A DNA stretch of 64,000 nucleotides from GCA-003244245 sp036378735. GTDB taxonomy: Bacteria; Actinomycetota; Actinomycetes; Mycobacteriales; Pseudonocardiaceae. The notes beneath the pieces are model-generated. The model searched no databases. It was given only the letters and a program-made list of their open reading frames with translations, and was not told the DNA's origin. Shown piece by piece: positions 35,917 to 45,117 of this stretch. Location of the stretch: positions 1 to 64,000 of the forward strand of contig DASUVX010000075.1 of the NCBI GenBank assembly GCA_036378735.1. Direction: 5' to 3'. A program made the translations under genes and the position numbers. The first letter of the stretch is position 1. The number at the start of each line of letters is the position of its first letter.

Positions 35917-35982
35917 GTCGCCGAGTTCGACCGGAGGGTTGTGCGGCGCCGGCTGGGGAACCCTGTTGTCGAACTCGGCGAC
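35917..35982. repeat. 66-bp palindromic element, family D copy 2
   Basis: GTCGCCGAGTTCGAC (35917-35931) and GTCGAACTCGGCGAC (35968-35982) are perfect complements; inside them AGGGTT and AACCCT form a second stem. It lies between mak and glgB, both on the plus strand. Copy 1 is at 7036-7101. Confidence 0.8.
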
Positions 35983-36075
35983 GCCAGCACGGTCCGGGCC
36001 ACCCGCTCGGGTTGCCCCACTCAGCAGATCTGGCCGAGAGCCGACACACTGGTGTGAGACGAATCCAGGAAGGAC

Positions 36076-38268
36076 GTGACCGTGCAGGCGGCAGACCGCG
36101 CCACTTCGGCGCCACCGGCCGAGGAGCTACACCGGCTGCTCGCCGGCGAACATCATGACCCGCATTCCATCCTCGGGGCACATCCGTACGCTGACGGCAC
36201 CGCGGTGCGGGTGCTGCGCCCGCGCGCCGATGAAGTCACGGTGCTCACCGACGACGGTGAGTACCCGCTGGAGCACCTGGCCGGGGGTTTCTTCCACGGG
36301 ATGACCCACGGCAGTGGCGACTACCGGCTGCGGGTGCGCTACGGCGACTACACCGAGATCGCCGACGATCCGTACCGCTGGCTGCCTACGCTGGGTGAGG
36401 TCGACTTGCATCTCATCCGGGAAGGCCGCCATGAGCGGCTGTGGGAGGTGCTGGGAGCGCACGTGCGGACCTATCCGACGCCGGGGGGCCTGGTGGTGGG
36501 CACCTCGTTCGCGGTGTGGGCTCCGCACGCCCGGGGCGTGCGGGTATGCGGAGACTTCGACGGCTGGTCGGGGATGGCCACGCCGCTGCGCTCGCTCGGC
36601 TCGTCGGGGATTTGGGAGGTGTTCCTGCCCGGCGTCGGCGCCGGAACCCGCTACAAGTTCCGCATGCTGGGTCCGGATGGGAGCTGGCATGAGAAGGCCG
36701 ATCCGATGGCCCGCGGTACCGAGGTGCCGCCGAGCACGGCCTCGGTGGTCACCGGCCCATCGACGCACGAGTGGAATGACGCCCAGTGGCTCGCCGAGCG
36801 GGCCCAGGGCCGGCCGGGCAGCAAGCCGATGAGCGTCTATGAACTCCACCTGGGATCCTGGCGGCAGGGCCTGGATTACCGGGAACTCGCTCAGCAGCTC
36901 GTCGACTACCTCCAGACCACCGGATTCACCCACGTCGAGTTGCTGCCGGTGTCCGAGCATCCCTTCGGCGGTTCCTGGGGCTACCAGGTCACCTCCTACT
37001 ACGCACCGACGTCGCGGTATGGCTCTCCTGACGACTTCCGCTATTTCGTCGACACCCTGCATGCGGCCGGGATCGGGGTGCTCATGGACTGGGTTCCCGC
37101 GCATTTCCCGCGCGACGAGTGGGCATTGGCTCGCTTCGACGGCGCGCCGTGCTACGAGCACTCCGATCCGCGGCGCGCCGCGCACCCGGACTGGGGAACA
37201 TTGATTTTCGACTACGGGCGCAATGAGGTTCGTAATTTCCTGGTCGCCAACGCGCTGTACTGGCTGGAGGAGTTCCACCTCGATGGACTGCGGGTCGACG
37301 CGGTGGCGTCGATGCTGTATCTGGACTATTCACGCCAACCGGGAGAATGGTCGCCCAACGCTTACGGCGGCCGGGAGAACCTAGACGCCGTGGCCTTCCT
37401 GCAGGAAATGAATGCCACAGTTTACAAGCGCCACCCCGGCGTCATCACGGTCGCCGAGGAATCCACGGCCTGGCCCGGCGTCACGCGGGCGACCCATGTG
37501 GGCGGCTTGGGGTTCGGCTTCAAATGGAACATGGGCTGGATGCACGACACCCTCGCCTATACGGGCCACGACCCGGTGCACCGCACCTACCATCACAACG
37601 AAGTGACATTCTCGCTGATGTACGCCTGGAGCGAGAACTTCGTGCTGCCGCTGTCGCACGATGAGGTGGTACACGGTAAGGGTTCGCTGTGGACTCGGAT
37701 GCCAGGCGATGACTGGAACAAGGCCGCTAATCTGCGTTGCCTGCTGGCTTACATGTGGGCCCACCCCGGCAAGCAGCTGCTTTTCATGGGTGGCGAGTTG
37801 GGGCAACCCGGTGAATGGTCGGAGAGCCGGTCGCTGGATTGGAACCTGCGCTACCACCCGCTGCACGGCGGCCTGCTGCAGTTGGTCGGCGATCTCAACG
37901 CCATCTACCGCTCCCATCGGGCGCTGTACAGCCAAGACACCGCTCCCGCCGGTTTTGAGTGGATCGACGCCAACGATGCCTGGGGAAACGTGCTGAGCTT
38001 CCTGCGCTGGGGAGACGACGGCTCGGTGCTGGCCTGCGTGGTGAACTTCGCCGGCAACCCACACGAGGGTTACCGAGTCGGTCTGCCCAGACCAGGACGA
38101 TGGCGCGAAGCGCTCAACACCGACGCCGAGAACTACGGTGGCTCCGGCGTGGGAAACCTCGGCGAAGTGGTCGCCAACAAGACGCCCTGGCATGGCCGGC
38201 CGTACTCGGCACTGCTGCGCCTACCACCCGCTGGAGCGCTCTGGCTCACTCCGATCGAGGAACCGTGA
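36076..38268 (+). CDS. glgB: 1,4-alpha-glucan branching enzyme GlgB
   Basis: GH13_9 enzyme placing alpha-1,6 branches; 730 residues. The N-terminal N1/CBM48 domains (HHDPHSILGAHP; GTSFAVWAPHARGVRVCGDF) precede the barrel: ELLPVSEHPFGGSWGYQVTS, GLRVDAVASMLYLDYSR with nucleophile Asp408, and VITVAEESTAWPGVT with the acid Glu. FVLPLSHDEVVHGKGSL is the fourth motif. The GTG start follows AGGAAGGA. It completes the GlgE route begun by treS-mak upstream, from which it is separated by a palindromic element. Confidence 0.97.
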   Translation: MTVQAADRATSAPPAEELHRLLAGEHHDPHSILGAHPYADGTAVRVLRPRADEVTVLTDDGEYPLEHLAGGFFHGMTHGSGDYRLRVRYGDYTEIADDPYRWLPTLGEVDLHLIREGRHERLWEVLGAHVRTYPTPGGLVVGTSFAVWAPHARGVRVCGDFDGWSGMATPLRSLGSSGIWEVFLPGVGAGTRYKFRMLGPDGSWHEKADPMARGTEVPPSTASVVTGPSTHEWNDAQWLAERAQGRPGSKPMSVYELHLGSWRQGLDYRELAQQLVDYLQTTGFTHVELLPVSEHPFGGSWGYQVTSYYAPTSRYGSPDDFRYFVDTLHAAGIGVLMDWVPAHFPRDEWALARFDGAPCYEHSDPRRAAHPDWGTLIFDYGRNEVRNFLVANALYWLEEFHLDGLRVDAVASMLYLDYSRQPGEWSPNAYGGRENLDAVAFLQEMNATVYKRHPGVITVAEESTAWPGVTRATHVGGLGFGFKWNMGWMHDTLAYTGHDPVHRTYHHNEVTFSLMYAWSENFVLPLSHDEVVHGKGSLWTRMPGDDWNKAANLRCLLAYMWAHPGKQLLFMGGELGQPGEWSESRSLDWNLRYHPLHGGLLQLVGDLNAIYRSHRALYSQDTAPAGFEWIDANDAWGNVLSFLRWGDDGSVLACVVNFAGNPHEGYRVGLPRPGRWREALNTDAENYGGSGVGNLGEVVANKTPWHGRPYSALLRLPPAGALWLTPIEEP

Positions 38269-38356
38269 GTATGGCTTCGCTTACACTGAGGTAACATAGT
38301 GGCCTATGCTTCATGCCAATGGCGGCGAAATCGAGAAGGGCATCCGGCGCTAGGGT

Positions 38357-38380
38357 GTACGTACCGCAGTACGTACCGAT
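38357..38380 (+). promoter_or_regulatory. Tandem GTACGTACC repeat upstream of the GGDEF-EAL gene
   Basis: GTACGTACCGCA and GTACGTACCGAT lie head to tail (38357-38368, 38369-38380); GTACGTAC is itself palindromic. A CCGTTAACGG palindrome follows at 38388-38397, twelve bases before the GTG start. Their position suggests regulator binding sites; no regulator is known. Confidence 0.5.
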
Positions 38381-38409
38381 CTGCGGTCCGTTAACGGTGG
38401 GCGCGATAA

Positions 38410-40587
38410 GTGAGACAGGACCACACAGGCAACCATGGTGACCGGGACCGCAGCTCCCGGTCGCCATCCGCGGTTGCCCGGAAGTGGGCCCGCGTTCTCG
38501 CCGACACGTGCTCGGTACCGATGCCGGCCGCTGAAGTCGTGGACCACCTCGAGGATCTCACGCAGCGGTTGGTGGCCGCGCTGTCCAACCCGTCGGTCGA
38601 CACGGGCGCCGCGTACGACGTGGGGGCTCGGCTAGTCGCCGACGGATTCACGGGTACCCAGAGTTTGTCGCGGACATTCGACGTCCTGGGCAACGCGTTG
38701 CCGGCCGTCGCAGGCGATACCGCTGCAGAGCCACCGTGTGGCCGGATCATCGAGCTGCTCGCCGCATTGGCGTCCGGGTACACCTGGGCGCTGCGAAGCC
38801 AGGTCCTCGACCAGGAAAGAGAGGTCACCCGGGCACTATCACTGGCATGGCAGGACGTCGAGCGGAACCTGCGAGCCAGCGACGCCCGGTTCCGGGAGGT
38901 GTTCGATGCATCGCCGGTGGGAATCGCGATCAGCGAGCCCGGCGGTCGGATCATCCAAACCAACCGGTCGCTGGACGATATTCTCGGCTACTCCGCTGGC
39001 GAGCTGCTCGGGCACGATGTGACCGAGTTGTTCTCCCCCGCGGACCGGCCAATCGCAGAGGAACATCACCGGGGACTGGTGGCCGGTGGGGATCCGCGAT
39101 TGCGCGTCCGGGTCGCCTTGCGCCGGGTAGACGATGAGACGGTATGGGCCTACTTGGACGGGGTGGTGGTGCGCGACGCCGAAGGGTCGCCCCGCCACGT
39201 CGTGACGATGGTCGAGGACATCACCAACCTGCAGCTGCTTGAGCGGCAGCTGAAACATCAAACACTGCACGATCTGCAGACCGATCTCCCGAACCGGCAG
39301 TACTTCATCACACACCTGGAAGAGGTGCTGGCACGGCTGGCGCCCTCGGCAGTGGTCACGCTCCTACAGCTCGATCTGGACGGCTTCTCCACCATCAATG
39401 ACGGCCTTGGGCGTCCGGCTGGCGACTTCGCGCTGAACGTGGTCGCTCGCCGGCTAGCCGGGGTGGTTGCAGATCGGCCGGCGATGGTGGCTCGGCTGAG
39501 CGCCGACGAATTCGCCATCCTGATCGAACCCGGCGATGGGCCTCTCGACATCGCTGCCCTGATCGAGTCGATCAACACCGAGCTGGCCGAACCGTTCTAC
39601 CTCGACGACACCGGGGTGGCCCTCACCGCGACTGTCGGGGTCGTGCAGTGTCAAGCTGGCCAGTTCTCTCCGGACGGGCTGATGCGCGCCGCCAGCACCA
39701 CGCTGCGCCGGGTCCGCGGAGCCAATAAGCGGCAGTGGGCGCTGTTCGACCCCGATCAGGATTCCGCCTACCAAGCAAAGCTTCACCTCGCCGCGGCGAT
39801 GCCCGGCGCCCTGGAGACCGGCCAGCTGCTGGCGACCTACCAGCCGGTGGTCACCCTCGCCGACCAGCGGCTGGTAGGCATCGAGGCGGCGCTGATCTGG
39901 GAGCACCCCCAGCTCGGCGTGCTGACCGACGACCAGTGCAGGCAGGCCGCAGAGCGGACCGGTGCCGTGCACGAGGTCGGCCAGTGGCTGCTGCACACAG
40001 CCGCCGAGCAGGCCATGTCATGGCGGCGGCGCGTCGGCGACACGGTGCCTCCGGTGGTGGTCAATCTCATGCCGTCCCAGGCGCAGGACCCCGACCTGGT
40101 TGCCAAGATCCGATCGGTGCTCGACGAGAACGGCCTGCCGCCGGCTCAGCTGGAGATCCGGGCGCCGGTGTCCGCGATCCGCAATGTTGACGGCGAACTC
40201 GCCGACGATGGCGGGGCACAAGCCGAGGACAATCTGCGGGTTCTCACCGAGCTCGGCGTGCGCACCGGACTCTACGATTTTGCCGGTGGCATCGGCGGAC
40301 TGCGCTGCGTGGCCGACCTGCCGGTGTGCACGGTGCGCATCGCCGCGCCGATATCCCGGCAAGTAGCCGAGGACCCGTCCCGGATCCTGTCCCAGACGGC
40401 ACAGGCCGAGGTGCACATCGTTCGAGGAGCCGGTGTCGACGTGGTCGCCTACCCGGTGGACAGCGCCGAGCAAGCTGCATGCTGGCCTTGGATCGGTGCG
40501 AACTGGGCGGTGGGAGCCCTGTTCGGTGCCCCAGGATCACCACAGGACGTCGCCGCCCTGCTCAACGGCTCTCAGCAGACGGTTTGA
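38410..40587 (+). CDS. PAS-GGDEF-EAL protein with degenerate catalytic motifs
   Basis: 725 residues: an N-terminal helical region (1-150), PAS (about 155-280), GGDEF (about 285-455), EAL (about 465-715). The cyclase signature reads SADEF (364-368). The EAL motif reads EAA (GIEAALIWEHP). Other phosphodiesterase residues are also lost: EIRA in place of ELTE, YDFAGG in place of DDFGTG, RIAA in place of KID; only the Asn in VVVNLMPSQ remains. The protein therefore probably senses or binds c-di-GMP, or acts by protein contacts, not by making or cutting it. It has its own promoter region. Confidence 0.85.
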   Translation: MRQDHTGNHGDRDRSSRSPSAVARKWARVLADTCSVPMPAAEVVDHLEDLTQRLVAALSNPSVDTGAAYDVGARLVADGFTGTQSLSRTFDVLGNALPAVAGDTAAEPPCGRIIELLAALASGYTWALRSQVLDQEREVTRALSLAWQDVERNLRASDARFREVFDASPVGIAISEPGGRIIQTNRSLDDILGYSAGELLGHDVTELFSPADRPIAEEHHRGLVAGGDPRLRVRVALRRVDDETVWAYLDGVVVRDAEGSPRHVVTMVEDITNLQLLERQLKHQTLHDLQTDLPNRQYFITHLEEVLARLAPSAVVTLLQLDLDGFSTINDGLGRPAGDFALNVVARRLAGVVADRPAMVARLSADEFAILIEPGDGPLDIAALIESINTELAEPFYLDDTGVALTATVGVVQCQAGQFSPDGLMRAASTTLRRVRGANKRQWALFDPDQDSAYQAKLHLAAAMPGALETGQLLATYQPVVTLADQRLVGIEAALIWEHPQLGVLTDDQCRQAAERTGAVHEVGQWLLHTAAEQAMSWRRRVGDTVPPVVVNLMPSQAQDPDLVAKIRSVLDENGLPPAQLEIRAPVSAIRNVDGELADDGGAQAEDNLRVLTELGVRTGLYDFAGGIGGLRCVADLPVCTVRIAAPISRQVAEDPSRILSQTAQAEVHIVRGAGVDVVAYPVDSAEQAACWPWIGANWAVGALFGAPGSPQDVAALLNGSQQTV

Positions 40588-40623
40588 CGGTCCTGACCGA
40601 CCGGCAGCTTCTGGGTGTACTCG

Positions 40624-41148
40624 CTAGGTGGCGCGCCGGCGCCGAATTAACCGGACGACCAGGTAGATGAGAATCACCACGTTGAGCACCAGGCCACCGA
40701 TCTTCAGCCCGGTGGGATGCTTGTGCAGCTCCTGAACCTCGGGGATGAGCAACAATGCCGTCGACACCACCGTGAGGTACTCGCCCCATTCCCGGCGTCG
40801 GAACAGGCCATAGCCCTCGACCGCCTCCAACAGCCCATACCCCAGAGCGATCACCCCGTCGCGCTGCACCTGCCGCGACCCGAAACCGCTTAACCTGGAG
40901 ATCAGCCGACCGGTCTCGTTGCGGCTGGGATCGAGCCCGACCTGCTCGGCGAAGCGCCGTGCGAGATCCGTCCAGTCGGTGTGCGTATGGGTGACCAGGA
41001 TGAGGCCGACCCCTACCAGCAGCACCGCGCGAAGTGCCCGCTCGACCGCGAGCACCGGCAGCAGCCTGCTCTTGTCCTGAGCGCTGCGTTTGCGGGCGGA
41101 CTGCTGCGGCGTCCCCGCCCGACCTGACTGCTCCGCCGCTGACGTCAT
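40624..41148 (-). CDS. DUF2127 membrane protein
   Basis: 174 residues with about four hydrophobic segments. A charged N-terminus (SARKRSAQDKSRLLPVLAVE) precedes the DUF2127 pattern RALRAVLLVGVGLILVTH, GYGLLEAVEGYGLFRRREWG and EYLTVVSTALLLIPEVQEL. The ATG at 41148 has GGAGG five bases upstream. Function unknown; proteins of this family are usually single genes. Confidence 0.85.
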   Translation of the reverse strand: MTSAAEQSGRAGTPQQSARKRSAQDKSRLLPVLAVERALRAVLLVGVGLILVTHTHTDWTDLARRFAEQVGLDPSRNETGRLISRLSGFGSRQVQRDGVIALGYGLLEAVEGYGLFRRREWGEYLTVVSTALLLIPEVQELHKHPTGLKIGGLVLNVVILIYLVVRLIRRRRAT

Positions 41149-41183
41149 GACGACCTCCACCGTGCAGGCGCGCGTGGGGATAC

Positions 41184-42584
41184 TCAGCCGCGCAGCGTGT
41201 TAGCCAGCCGGTGAACTCCCTGCCGCAGCTCGCCGACGTCGCGGACGGTAGCAAACGACAGCCGCAAGTACGCGCCTGGAGGTTCGGCGCAGAAGTACGG
41301 CCGACCGGGGCTGACCAGCACGCCGGAAGCCCGGGCCTGCGCGGCGAACCTGAGGTCGTCGACGTGATCGGGCAGCCGCGCCCATAGATGCAGACCGCCG
41401 GCGGGTAACCGGCTCACGAGGGCATCCGGGAGTAGGTCGGCGAGCGCGGCCATCAGCGCTGCACGGCGCTCGGCGAGCGCCGCTGACAGCCGGCTGAGAT
41501 GCGCGCGCCACGCCGGCGCGCTGACCAACTCGAGCGCCGCATCCTGGAGTAGCCGCGGGACGAAGAAGTCATCGACGAGTCGAAGCGCACGCAGCCGCTC
41601 GGCGACCGGTCCGCGTGCGATCAGCGCACCTACCCGCAGGTTGGGCGAAGTAGCTTTGGTCAACGAGGCGATGTGCACGACGCGGCCGTCGGTATCGTCG
41701 GCGACCAGCGGCGGCGGCGCGGGACGTTCGTGAGACAGCCAGCGGGCGAAGTCGTCCTCGATGATGAACGCACCGGCCTGGCGGGCAGCGTCGAGGACCT
41801 CCTTGCGCCGCCGGCCGGCGAGAGCCGCGCCGGTCGGGTTCTGGAAAGTCGGCTGGCAGTAGAACAGCCGTGCCCCGGTGGCCGCGAAAGCGGCCGCGAG
41901 CAGGTCGGGCTGTACGCCATGCTCATCGGTCGGAACAGGAACCGTTCGCAGCCGCGCGGCTCGCGCGACAGCGATCGCGCCGAGGTAGGTCGGCGACTCG
42001 AGCAGCACCGGGGCACCGCTGGGCACGATCGCGCGAAACGCCGCCGACAACGCCGCCTGCGCGCCGCCGGTGACGAGTACGTCCTCCGGCGCCACCGCAG
42101 CAGCACCGAGCGAGCGGGCGAACCAGGCGCGCAGGGCCGGCAGGCCAGCCGGTGGCGGGCGCTCCGCGGCGTCCGGGCGCCGGGCGGCGCGAGCGAGCGC
42201 CGCACCGAGCGCCCGATTGGGCAGCAGCGAGGGGTGCGGGTAGCCACCCGCCAGCGACACGACGTCCGCCGGCTCCACTTGCAGCAAGAAGGCCACACTC
42301 GTCGCATCGACCGTACGATCGCCCAGCGCCAGCGTTTGCCAGGACAGATCAGGGGGCTCGGCAGCGCGCGCGACGCGCTCGGCGACGTAGGTGCCGCTAC
42401 CCGGGCGGGTGACGAGCACCCCCTCGGCCGCCAGCGCCGCCAGCGCCCGGGACAGCGTGACCGGGCTGACGCCATAGCGAGCGGTGAGCTCGCGGGTCGA
42501 CGGCAGCCGCTCGCCGGGGCTCATCTGGTGCGCGGACTCCCGCAGCGCCGCACCCACCCGGTCAATACTGCTATCGTTGGACAT
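41184..42584 (-). CDS. MocR-type transcription regulator (GntR HTH plus aminotransferase domain)
   Basis: 466 residues. The winged helix (PGERLPSTRELTARYGVSPV) occupies residues 1-75 and a fold-type I aminotransferase domain follows. The PLP lysine is in ASLTKATSPNLRVG, with YCQPTFQNPTGAAL and IIEDDF as further PLP-site motifs. MocR regulators use PLP as effector and often control vitamin B6 genes next to them. The divergent neighbour is an EamA-PNPOx fusion, whose ATG overlaps this gene's ATG. Confidence 0.92.
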   Translation of the reverse strand: MSNDSSIDRVGAALRESAHQMSPGERLPSTRELTARYGVSPVTLSRALAALAAEGVLVTRPGSGTYVAERVARAAEPPDLSWQTLALGDRTVDATSVAFLLQVEPADVVSLAGGYPHPSLLPNRALGAALARAARRPDAAERPPPAGLPALRAWFARSLGAAAVAPEDVLVTGGAQAALSAAFRAIVPSGAPVLLESPTYLGAIAVARAARLRTVPVPTDEHGVQPDLLAAAFAATGARLFYCQPTFQNPTGAALAGRRRKEVLDAARQAGAFIIEDDFARWLSHERPAPPPLVADDTDGRVVHIASLTKATSPNLRVGALIARGPVAERLRALRLVDDFFVPRLLQDAALELVSAPAWRAHLSRLSAALAERRAALMAALADLLPDALVSRLPAGGLHLWARLPDHVDDLRFAAQARASGVLVSPGRPYFCAEPPGAYLRLSFATVRDVGELRQGVHRLANTLRG

Positions 42585-42585
42585 G
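42582..42585. promoter_or_regulatory. Overlapping divergent start codons (CATG)
   Basis: The ATG of the MocR gene (42584-42582, minus) and that of the EamA-PNPOx gene (42583-42585, plus) share two bases. If both are correct, neither mRNA can have a normal leader without the promoter of each lying inside the other gene. Confidence 0.6.
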
Positions 42586-44154
42586 ACAGCTCAGGATATC
42601 GCTACTCTTCCTGGCAGGACAGCGTTTCCCGGCCTCGGCTGGGCGGCACTGGGTGTGCTGGCGTTCTCCTTCACGTTCCCCGCTACGACGCTGGCCGAGC
42701 AGGGCTTCGACCCTTATCTCGTCGGCGCCGGCCGATCGGTGATCGCCGCCGCCGTCGCGGCCGCCTGCCTGCGGGCCGCCCGCGCGCCGCTACCCGGACG
42801 CCATCACTGGCCGGGGCTGATCGCCGTCGCGGTCGGCTGCGGCATCGGCTTCGGGCTGCTGTCCGCGCTTGCCCTGCAACACACCACGTCAAGCCACGCG
42901 GCGGTGGTGATCGGACTGCTGCCCGCGGCCACCGCCGTCGTCGCCGTCATCCGCATCGGCGAGCGTCCCGGTCCGCTGTTCTGGGCGGCCAGCTGCCTCG
43001 GGACGGTCGCGGTCGTGGGTTACGCGCTCTCGCGCCAGGCCGGCACCCCGCACGCTGCCGATCTGCTGCTGCTCGGGGCGCTGATCATCGGTGCCGCCGG
43101 CTACGCCGAGGGTGGCCGGCTTGCGCGCCTGATGCCGGGCTGGCAAGTGATCGCCTGGGGCGTGCTGGCTGCGCTGCCTATCTCGCTGCCGATCACCATC
43201 GCATCGCTCGCCTACCGTCCGCCGGTGCAGCCCAGTGCGTCGGCCGTCGCGGGGTTCGCCTACGTCGGGATCGTCTCGATGTTCGTCGGCTTTTTGGCCT
43301 GGTACCGCGGGCTCGCCGAGGCGGGGGTATCCAGGGCGAGCCAGCTGCAGCTCTGGCAGCCGCTGCTGACGATCGCCTGGTCGGTGCCGCTGCTGGGCGA
43401 CCATTTCGACCTGGCCGGCTTGCTCACTGTCCTGGTCGTCGCCGGCTGCGTGCTCATCACCCAGCGGGCACGCTGGGCCGTCAGTGGCGCCGGGCGCGCC
43501 GCGGTAGCCACAACCGCGGCGGTGCCGCCCGGTGCCACCCCCCGCACCCGCATCCGCCGCCACGCCGATCGTGCCGGCCACAGCCGCGACGAGCTCTACG
43601 AGGTCCTCGACGCCGGGCTCGTCGCCCACGTCGCGTTCGTCACCGACGGGTACCCGGTCGTGTTGCCGATGGGCTACGCCCGCGATGGCGACACGCTGCT
43701 ACTGCACGGCTCAAGCCGAAACCGCATGCTCCGTGCCCTCGCCGGTGGCGCCGAGCTGTGCGTGACGGTCACGCTGCTCGACGGGCTGGTGCTCGCGGCC
43801 ACCGCGTTCACCCACTCGATGAACTACCGCAGTGCCGTCATCTACGGCCGCGCCATCCAGATCACCGATCCCCACGCCAAGGCACGCGCGCTGGACCGCG
43901 TCATCGACTTCCTCGTACCGGGGCGCACACGTGAGCTGCCGGCGCATACCCGCCAGGAACTCGCTGCCACCCTGGTGCTCGCCGTCCCCTTGCACGAGGT
44001 GTCGGTCAAAGCGCGCAGCGGGCCGCCGAAACCGGGGCCACCCGGGAGTGCCTCGCCGTGGACCGGGGTCATCCCGCTCGCGGTCACTCAGGGACAACCA
44101 CAGCCGACCGCAGCCGGGTCAGAACAATGCTCTGGCCAGCGCCCGGCGGGCTGA
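42583..44154 (+). CDS. EamA-type transporter fused to a PNPOx-like FMN domain
   Basis: 523 residues. Residues about 15-295 form a ten-helix DMT/EamA permease (FSFTFPATTLAEQGFDPYLV, HTTSSHAAVVIGLLPAATAV, AYVGIVSMFVGFLAWYRGLA). Residues about 325-510 are a pyridoxamine-5'-phosphate-oxidase-like split barrel (GLVAHVAFVTDGYPVVLPMG, LLLHGSSRNRMLRALAGG, LAATAFTHSMNYRSAVIYGR). The frame is continuous, so the fusion is real unless there is an assembly error. Under a MocR regulator, uptake or efflux coupled to vitamin B6 chemistry is an attractive reading. The 3' end overlaps the thioredoxin gene by 36 bases. Confidence 0.85.
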   Translation: MTAQDIATLPGRTAFPGLGWAALGVLAFSFTFPATTLAEQGFDPYLVGAGRSVIAAAVAAACLRAARAPLPGRHHWPGLIAVAVGCGIGFGLLSALALQHTTSSHAAVVIGLLPAATAVVAVIRIGERPGPLFWAASCLGTVAVVGYALSRQAGTPHAADLLLLGALIIGAAGYAEGGRLARLMPGWQVIAWGVLAALPISLPITIASLAYRPPVQPSASAVAGFAYVGIVSMFVGFLAWYRGLAEAGVSRASQLQLWQPLLTIAWSVPLLGDHFDLAGLLTVLVVAGCVLITQRARWAVSGAGRAAVATTAAVPPGATPRTRIRRHADRAGHSRDELYEVLDAGLVAHVAFVTDGYPVVLPMGYARDGDTLLLHGSSRNRMLRALAGGAELCVTVTLLDGLVLAATAFTHSMNYRSAVIYGRAIQITDPHAKARALDRVIDFLVPGRTRELPAHTRQELAATLVLAVPLHEVSVKARSGPPKPGPPGSASPWTGVIPLAVTQGQPQPTAAGSEQCSGQRPAG

Positions 44155-45072
44155 GATGACCCGCGGATCGCTTGGTGGGAACAGCTCGAACAGCCCGACC
44201 AGATGCGCGCGGGCCCGGTCGCAGTCCTCGCCGGTCAGCCGCCGCACAGCGCCGACCAGCCGCTCGAAGGCCCGCTCCGGCATTTCGGCGGCCAACTCGG
44301 CGTCGGCGGCGGCGATCTGCGCGTCGACGTCGTCCGGCGCCACGTCTGCCTTCGCCACCGCCGTCGGGTCGGCTGCTTCGGCGCGCGCCAGGAAACGGAC
44401 CTGGGCGAGCGCGATTCTGGCCTGCTCGTTGGCCGGCTCGGTGGTCAGGATTTGCTGGTAGGCCGCTTCGGCAGCGGAGTAGTCACCGGCCGCCAGGGCA
44501 GCTTCGGCAGCGGTGAACCGGGGATCCTCCGGTTCGGCGCCAGGCTGGCTGCCCGCAGCACCCTGCCCGGCGGCCCGGATCCCGGGCAGTTGATCGCGCA
44601 GCGCGTCCAGTAGCGAGGTGATCCATCGCTTCACCTCCGGCTCGGGCCGGGCGCCGGCGAAGGCGTCGATCGGCTGGCCACCGGCGATGGCGATGACGGT
44701 GGGGATGGACTGGGCGCCGAAGAGCTGAGCGATCCGCGGGTTGGCGTCGACGTCGATCTTGGCCAGCACCCAGGCGCCGCCGCCCGCCGCGGCGAGCCGT
44801 TCGAGCACCGGGGACAGTTGCTTGCACGGACCGCACCAGGTCGCCCACAAGTCGACCACTACGAGCACCTGCATGGAGCGGTCGACGACATCGGTTTGGA
44901 AGCTCTGCTCGGTGACATCAACGACCCAGGTGCCTCCGGCGCCGCCCCGCGGCGCGCTGGGCGCGTCGCGCCGGGGAGCCGAATCGGCCCGCGCCTTGAG
45001 GGCAGACAGGTCGACCGCACCAGACAGTGCGCCGGATAGTGCTGCGGTCTGCTGAGGATTGGGCCTGCTCAC
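44119..45072 (-). CDS. Thioredoxin-TPR protein (CnoX-like)
   Basis: 317 residues. The thioredoxin domain has the redox motif WATWCGPCKQLSPVLERL (Cys80, Cys83) and the cis-Pro in FGAQSIPTVIAIAGG. The C-terminal third carries tetratricopeptide-like helices (EAALAAGDYSAAEAAYQQIL). This build is that of chaperedoxin CnoX/YbbN. The homologue Rv1324 sits near fadA4 and the glg genes in M. tuberculosis, as here. Likely role: redox protection of unfolded proteins in the cytosol. Confidence 0.9.
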   Translation of the reverse strand: MSRPNPQQTAALSGALSGAVDLSALKARADSAPRRDAPSAPRGGAGGTWVVDVTEQSFQTDVVDRSMQVLVVVDLWATWCGPCKQLSPVLERLAAAGGGAWVLAKIDVDANPRIAQLFGAQSIPTVIAIAGGQPIDAFAGARPEPEVKRWITSLLDALRDQLPGIRAAGQGAAGSQPGAEPEDPRFTAAEAALAAGDYSAAEAAYQQILTTEPANEQARIALAQVRFLARAEAADPTAVAKADVAPDDVDAQIAAADAELAAEMPERAFERLVGAVRRLTGEDCDRARAHLVGLFELFPPSDPRVISARRALARALF

Positions 45073-45117
45073 GCCGTCTATCCTGGCATGGATGCGCTGA
45101 CGGGGAATGCTGGGACG

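Noticed and set aside
41673..43934. A 753-codon plus-strand frame across the MocR gene and the EamA-PNPOx gene
   Set aside because: It is out of frame with both clear genes and consists of Arg/Ala/Gly-rich shadow sequence.
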